Assembly: GCA_031285645.1 (NCBI GenBank)
Contig: JAITVU010000145.1
Location: forward strand, 1-9,367
DNA length: 9,367 nt
Reading direction: 5' to 3'
DNA from: Oscillospiraceae bacterium
GTDB lineage: Bacteria; Bacillota; Clostridia; Oscillospirales; Ruminococcaceae
Shown here: one piece after another, positions 6,373 through 9,367 of the stretch
Layout: the number at the start of each line of letters is the position of its first letter
How positions within the stretch are numbered: position 1 is the first letter of the stretch
Notes under the pieces: model-generated
The model's input: only the letters and a program-made list of their open reading frames with translations
What the model was told of the DNA's origin: nothing
The model's database searches: none
Made by a program: the position numbers and the translations under genes

Positions 6373-7521
6373 TTGCTCAAAACCATAACCCTGCTGGGTT
6401 CCACAGGTTCTATCGGAACCCAGAGCCTGGATGTTTGCGCACGCAGAGAGTACAAGGTTGGCGTTCTGGCCGCCAACGCCAATGTATCACTGTTGGAACA
6501 GCAGGTTCGCAAGTTTCGTCCGCACACGGCCGTCATCGCGGACGCCTCAAAATATCCGGCGCTTAAAACCGCTTTGGCCGATCTCGATACCCGCGTTTTA
6601 GCGGGTCCGGACGCTGTTTGCGAAGTCGCGGCGGCCGACGATGGCGCTGACGGTGTCGTGATCAACGCCATCGTCGGCATTGCGGGGCTCAGGCCGACGC
6701 TCGCGGCGCTTGACGCCGGAAGACAGGTCGCCCTTGCCAATAAAGAAGCGCTTATTACGGGCGGCGCGCTCGTGATGGACCGTGTAAGGAACGGTAAGGG
6801 CGGTATCGTCCCGATCGATTCCGAACACTCGGCGATCTGGCAGTGCCTGAACGCGGGAGACCGGCGCGATCTGTCCGGTATCATCCTCACTGCTTCCGGC
6901 GGGCCTTTTTTGGGGCATAATAAAGATAAGCTGGCGACAGTCTCCGTTGAAGAGGCCCTGCGCCACCCCAACTGGTCCATGGGTGCGAAAATAACCATTG
7001 ATTCCGCCAGCATGATGAATAAAGGCCTTGAGTTTATCGAGGCCATGTGGTTGTTCGGCGTTTCCCCCGCGCAGATTGAAATTGTTATTCACAGGCAAAG
7101 CGTGGTCCATTCGGCCGTGGAATTCGTTGACGGGTCCGTGGTCGCTTTGCTCAGCGTCCCCGATATGCGTTCGGCGATTCAATACGCGCTCACGCACCCG
7201 CGCCGCATGCCGCTGGATGCCAAAAAGCTCTCCCTGACCGATTACGGCGCGCTCACATTCGAAAAGCCGGATTGTGGCACTTTTCAGTGCCTGGATGCCT
7301 GTATCACAGCGGCCGCAAGGGGCGGGCTTGCGCCCTGTGTCGCTAACGGCGCAAATGAACAGGCTGTCGCTCTCTTTCTCAATGGCAAAATCTCTTTTCT
7401 AAAGCTCGGGGAATTGGTTCGCGCGGCGATCGACGCTGTCAAGCCCGATACGGTCTGTACCCTTGACAGCATTGAGGACGCCGACAGGGCCGCGCGTGAA
7501 TTTGTACGATCAAGGGTATGA
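6373..7521 (+). CDS. dxr: 1-deoxy-D-xylulose-5-phosphate reductoisomerase
   Basis: NADPH-dependent enzyme of 382 residues that rearranges and reduces DXP to 2-C-methyl-D-erythritol 4-phosphate, the first committed MEP step and the target of fosmidomycin. Motifs: LLGSTGSIGTQSLD (7-20) for NADPH; ALANKEALITGG (120-131); PIDSEHSAIWQ (147-157) with metal ligands Asp149 and Glu151; TASGGPF (173-179); and HPNWSMGAKITID followed by SASMMNKGLE (198-220), with Asn216, Lys217 and the third ligand Glu220. The start is TTG at 6373. An in-frame TAA at 6358-6360 excludes anything further upstream, no ATG or GTG fits, and GGGTGAT at 6363-6369 matches the 3' part of the SD consensus at the ideal distance. 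The 137 bp gap before it shows no clear hairpin. It shares the pathway with ispG at the end of the window. Confidence 0.97.
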   Translation: MLKTITLLGSTGSIGTQSLDVCARREYKVGVLAANANVSLLEQQVRKFRPHTAVIADASKYPALKTALADLDTRVLAGPDAVCEVAAADDGADGVVINAIVGIAGLRPTLAALDAGRQVALANKEALITGGALVMDRVRNGKGGIVPIDSEHSAIWQCLNAGDRRDLSGIILTASGGPFLGHNKDKLATVSVEEALRHPNWSMGAKITIDSASMMNKGLEFIEAMWLFGVSPAQIEIVIHRQSVVHSAVEFVDGSVVALLSVPDMRSAIQYALTHPRRMPLDAKKLSLTDYGALTFEKPDCGTFQCLDACITAAARGGLAPCVANGANEQAVALFLNGKISFLKLGELVRAAIDAVKPDTVCTLDSIEDADRAAREFVRSRV

Positions 7522-7558
7522 CGCAAGACGCCGACCTACCACCATGACTTATACCCAG

Positions 7559-7718
7559 CGAACTTCAAAAATGATCCATTTTTGAAGCATTCGCGCGCAT
7601 GTGCGAATGGGACCGCTAAGCGGCCTTCGCACCGTACATAGTGAACGCGCACGCCTCCAGCGTGCCGTCGTCTGCCTGACGCTTCAAAACCTGTACGGTT
7701 TTGAAGTTCGTTCACTAT
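7559..7718. repeat. Dense nested inverted-repeat region between dxr and rseP
   Basis: The 256 bp gap 7522-7777 has no supported gene but carries many perfect inverted repeats. CGAACTTCAAAA (7559-7570) pairs with TTTTGAAGTTCG (7699-7710), 12 bp. CTTCAAAAATG (7563-7573) pairs with CATTTTTGAAG (7577-7587), 11 bp, extendable by GCGAA/TTCGC (7558-7562, 7590-7594). CATTCGCGC (7588-7596) pairs with GTGCGAATG (7601-7609), with one G-U. ACCGTACA (7631-7638) pairs with TGTACGGT (7692-7699). ATAGTGAACG (7638-7647) pairs with CGTTCACTAT (7709-7718). GCACGC (7649-7654) pairs with GCGTGC (7660-7665). CTTCAAAACC (7682-7691) pairs with GGTTTTGAAG (7697-7706). Several exclude each other, so the region can fold either as separate hairpins or as one long arm. 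It resembles a REP- or MITE-type intergenic element or a switching RNA. It has no T-run and no coding potential. Confidence 0.6.
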
Positions 7719-7777
7719 ACATACTGTTTGCGCATTCATTTTCAAAGCAGTAATTGGCAGCATTAAGGAGCTGACTT

Positions 7778-8809
7778 ATGAATATCGGTACTATTTTGAT
7801 CGCCATACTTGTTTTTGGACTACTGATCTTTATTCACGAGCTCGGACACTTCCTCACGGCGAAATGGTCCGGCATGAAGGTGAACGAATTTGCTCTGGGC
7901 ATGGGCCCTACCCTGTTCAGCTTTTCAAAAGGTGAGACAAAATACGCTCTGCGCCTTTTCCCTATCGGCGGTTTTGTCGCCGTGGAGGGCGAGAACGAGG
8001 ACAGCGGGGATAAACGGGCTTTTGGCAATGTTCATGTGGCTAAGCGCGTCATCTTTGTCATCGCGGGCGCTGTGATGAACATCACGCTCGGCCTTGTCAT
8101 ATTGGGCATTCTCTCAGCCCAGCAATCCTCGTTCGGTTCCACGCAGATTGCCGCGTTTAACGAAGGGGCCGCAAGCAATCAGCAGCTTAAGATTGACGAT
8201 AAAATCATTAAAATAGACGGGCACCGCGTGCGCACCGATAAAGATATCATCTATGAGTTCATGCGCGCCCGGGACGGCCAGCTCTCCATGGTTGTCGAGC
8301 GCGACGGCGCACAGATACCGCTCGACGTCCAGTTCCAAATGGAGGAGGCCGACGACGGTTCCGGCGTCTCCTTCATCAACATCGATTTCAGGGTTTACGG
8401 CGTACCCAAAACCTTTGGCGGCGTCATTCAAAACACCTTCAACTGGACCGCGACCGTGGTAAAGCAGGTTTGGGGCTCTTTGGTCGACCTCGTCACAGGC
8501 CGTTTCGGCTTTAACCAGCTGTCGGGGCCGGTCGGCGTCACCGAAGCCATCGGAAAAGCGTCAAGCGCCGGATTTGATTCCCTGCTCCTCTTTGTCGCTT
8601 ATATCACCGTCAACCTCGGCGTGTTCAATCTGTTGCCGATCCCCGCTCTGGACGGCGGCCGCCTGATATTTCTGATTATTGAAATCATACGGCGCAAGCC
8701 GATCAATCCCAAATACGAAAACATCGTCAACGCGACAGGTTTTGTTCTTTTAATCGGTTTGATGATCTGCGTCACATTCAATGATGTTCTTAAAATCTTT
8801 ACACGCTAA
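7778..8809 (+). CDS. rseP: RIP metalloprotease RseP (site-2 protease, M50 family)
   Basis: Membrane-embedded zinc metalloprotease of 343 residues that performs intramembrane cleavage in regulated proteolysis, for example of anti-sigma factors. The first membrane helix (about 4-25) holds the zinc motif FIHELGHFLTAKW (18-30) with His20, Glu21 and His24. FPIGGFVAVEGE (61-72) is the conserved loop, and a second membrane helix lies at about 91-113. A single PDZ domain lies near 122-185 and contains KIDDKIIKIDG. LSGPVGV (248-254) is followed by the third conserved region NLLPIPALDGGRLIF (284-298), with the third metal ligand Asp292. A final helix spans about 318-335. The ATG at 7778 has AAGGAG (7765-7770) 7 nt upstream. 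Its position between dxr and ispG is the usual Firmicutes context. The substrate is not shown by the window. Both flanking gaps carry palindromic sequence. Confidence 0.97.
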   Translation: MNIGTILIAILVFGLLIFIHELGHFLTAKWSGMKVNEFALGMGPTLFSFSKGETKYALRLFPIGGFVAVEGENEDSGDKRAFGNVHVAKRVIFVIAGAVMNITLGLVILGILSAQQSSFGSTQIAAFNEGAASNQQLKIDDKIIKIDGHRVRTDKDIIYEFMRARDGQLSMVVERDGAQIPLDVQFQMEEADDGSGVSFINIDFRVYGVPKTFGGVIQNTFNWTATVVKQVWGSLVDLVTGRFGFNQLSGPVGVTEAIGKASSAGFDSLLLFVAYITVNLGVFNLLPIPALDGGRLIFLIIEIIRRKPINPKYENIVNATGFVLLIGLMICVTFNDVLKIFTR

Positions 8810-8810
8810 C

Positions 8811-8909
8811 ACTAAATACTGTCAAAAAGTGTGATAAAAACTTCGTTCAGAACGTGTTTTACCAAAAACGCTTCGCTCATTTTTATCTGCTTTTTAATCG
8901 GTGTTTAGT
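8811..8909. repeat. 99-nt long-hairpin element between rseP and ispG
   Basis: Starting one base after the rseP stop codon, almost the whole gap folds back on itself. ACTAAATAC (8811-8819) pairs with GTGTTTAGT (8901-8909), one G-U. AAAAAG (8824-8829) pairs with CTTTTT (8890-8895). GATAAAAA (8833-8840) pairs with TTTTTATC (8880-8887). GTGTTTT (8854-8860) pairs with AAAACGC (8865-8871), one G-U, around an ACCA loop. The outer 30 bases of both ends are therefore imperfect inverted copies. This fits either a MITE-like insertion with terminal inverted repeats or a structured leader RNA upstream of the ispG terminator. No clear target-site duplication is visible. Confidence 0.55.
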
Positions 8910-8931
8910 ATAAGTTAAAAATGATTGGAGG

Positions 8932-8971
8932 GGAGGATTGTTCGGAACGGCTGAACAATCCTCCGTTTTTT
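8932..8971 (+). terminator. Intrinsic terminator or attenuator directly before ispG
   Basis: GGAGGATTGTTC (8932-8943) and GAACAATCCTCC (8953-8964) form a perfect 12 bp stem with a 9 nt loop, followed by G and six T (8966-8971), a classical Rho-independent terminator. The T-run ends one base before the first plausible ispG ATG at 8972, so no promoter can lie between terminator and gene. Transcripts reaching ispG must read through it, which points to attenuation or to partial termination setting the rseP/ispG ratio. The left arm also holds GGAGG, a Shine-Dalgarno-like sequence that the stem would mask. Confidence 0.8.
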
Positions 8972-8997
8972 ATGAGGAAAGAAACAAAAATGGTTAA
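8938..8997 (+). CDS. Possible 19-codon leader ORF inside the terminator (speculative)
   Basis: TTG at 8938 lies 6 nt after the GGAGGG ending at 8932 (TTGGAGGG, 8925-8932) and opens a 19-codon frame ending at TAA 8995-8997, overlapping the start of ispG in another frame. The encoded peptide would be MFGTAEQSSVFYEERNKNG, with no run of a single regulatory amino acid. A TTG start with a strong SD inside an attenuator stem is suggestive, but the frame is short and could arise by chance. Confidence 0.15.
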   Translation: MFGTAEQSSVFYEERNKNG

Positions 8998-9367
8998 AAT
9001 CGGCGCCCTGTCCATTGGCGGTGGAGCGCATGTCTCGATTCAGTCCATGCTCTCGGCCCCGCCCGATGACATTCAAAAAAACCTGAACCAGGCCGTCGCG
9101 CTTGAAAAGGCCGGCTGTGAGATTTTGCGCGTCGCCATTCCGGACATGGCCAGTGTGCGGCTAGTGGACGCACTAAAAAACACCGTACATATACCCATCG
9201 TCGCCGACATCCACTTTGACTACCGTCTGGCGCTGCAATGCGCCGCGGCCGGTGTGGATAAAATCCGCATCAATCCCGGCAATATCGGCGCCGAAGACAG
9301 GGTCAAGGCTGTCGCGGATGCCTGTCGGCAAAGAGGCATTCCCATCCGGATCGGGGTGAATTCCGGT
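8972..9367 (+). CDS. ispG: 4-hydroxy-3-methylbut-2-en-1-yl diphosphate synthase, 3'-truncated
   Basis: The first 132 codons of the [4Fe-4S] enzyme IspG (GcpE), which reductively converts MEcPP to HMBPP, the penultimate MEP step. The window shows only the N-terminal TIM-barrel part: IGGGAHVSIQSM (15-26), AGCEILRVAIPD (47-58), PIVADIHFDYRLAL (75-88), DKIRINPGNIG (96-106) and PIRIGVNSG (124-132). The C-terminal cysteine cluster lies beyond the end. QSML in place of the common QSMT is a variant I associate with some Clostridia. Start choice: ATG 8990 has GAGG 12 nt upstream, but the residues encoded before it (R-K-E-T-K) align with the conserved RxKTR-x-VKVG start of the family, so I prefer ATG 8972. 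That start lacks an SD and follows the terminator T-run directly. ATG 8921 is also in frame. Confidence 0.93.
   Translation, partial: MRKETKMVKIGALSIGGGAHVSIQSMLSAPPDDIQKNLNQAVALEKAGCEILRVAIPDMASVRLVDALKNTVHIPIVADIHFDYRLALQCAAAGVDKIRINPGNIGAEDRVKAVADACRQRGIPIRIGVNSG

Noticed and set aside
7559..7718. CRISPR array or tRNA gene in the dxr-rseP gap
   Set aside because: There are inverted, not regularly spaced direct, repeats, no spacers of uniform length, no cas genes, and no cloverleaf with conserved T-loop bases.
8811..8971. T-box riboswitch upstream of ispG
   Set aside because: The conserved T-box antiterminator bulge sequence is absent, there is no specifier-loop architecture, and the downstream gene is not an aminoacyl-tRNA or amino-acid gene.
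8990..8992. ATG at 8990 as the primary ispG start
   Set aside because: Conserved family residues (R-x-x-T-K before VKIG) are encoded immediately upstream, and GAGG lies 12 nt away, which is long. It is kept only as an alternative.

Overview
This window looks like a chromosomal segment of a Gram-positive, Clostridia-type bacterium of the Oscillospiraceae/Ruminococcaceae kind, at roughly 50% G+C. The evidence is the conserved Firmicutes order pyrH-frr-uppS-cdsA-dxr-rseP-ispG, strong GGAG-type ribosome binding sites, sigma-A-like promoters, and an IspG N-terminus (QSML rather than QSMT) of a type I associate with that group. Every gene supported here lies on the + strand. The exact genus cannot be read from the sequence.

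Layout. Positions 1-99 hold an extended -10 promoter embedded in an 8+8 bp dyad. Positions 100-2359 encode an overlapping two-component pair: a short KdpD-like histidine kinase (DUF4118 membrane module without the KdpD/USP cytoplasmic domains) and a KdpE/OmpR-type regulator. Positions 2360-2574 are a 215 bp gap with short dyads and a candidate promoter. Positions 2575-2943 encode an unrecognised 122-residue protein. Positions 2944-3187 hold a GC-rich hairpin and a good promoter for the main operon. From 3188 onward come pyrH (UMP kinase), frr (ribosome recycling), uppS (undecaprenyl-PP synthase), cdsA (CDP-diacylglycerol synthase), dxr (DXP reductoisomerase), rseP (site-2 protease) and the first 132 codons of ispG, which runs off the end.

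The genes form an envelope-lipid block. Dxr and IspG are early and late steps of the MEP isoprenoid pathway. UppS turns the resulting IPP into the lipid carrier for peptidoglycan. CdsA supplies CDP-diacylglycerol for phospholipids, and RseP is a membrane protease. PyrH and Frr add pyrimidine nucleotides and translation recycling. rpsB and tsf, which commonly precede pyrH in Firmicutes, are absent immediately upstream; the unknown 122-residue gene and the two-component genes stand there instead.

The most unusual material is non-coding. The gaps on both sides of rseP carry elaborate palindromic sequence: a 160 bp set of mutually exclusive inverted repeats at 7559-7718, and a nearly continuous 99-nt long hairpin at 8811-8909. 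The second is followed by a textbook intrinsic terminator at 8932-8971 that abuts the ispG start codon, leaving no room for a separate promoter. Any ispG transcript must therefore pass the terminator, which suggests an attenuator-like control of this MEP-pathway gene. This is inference and needs comparative or transcript data.
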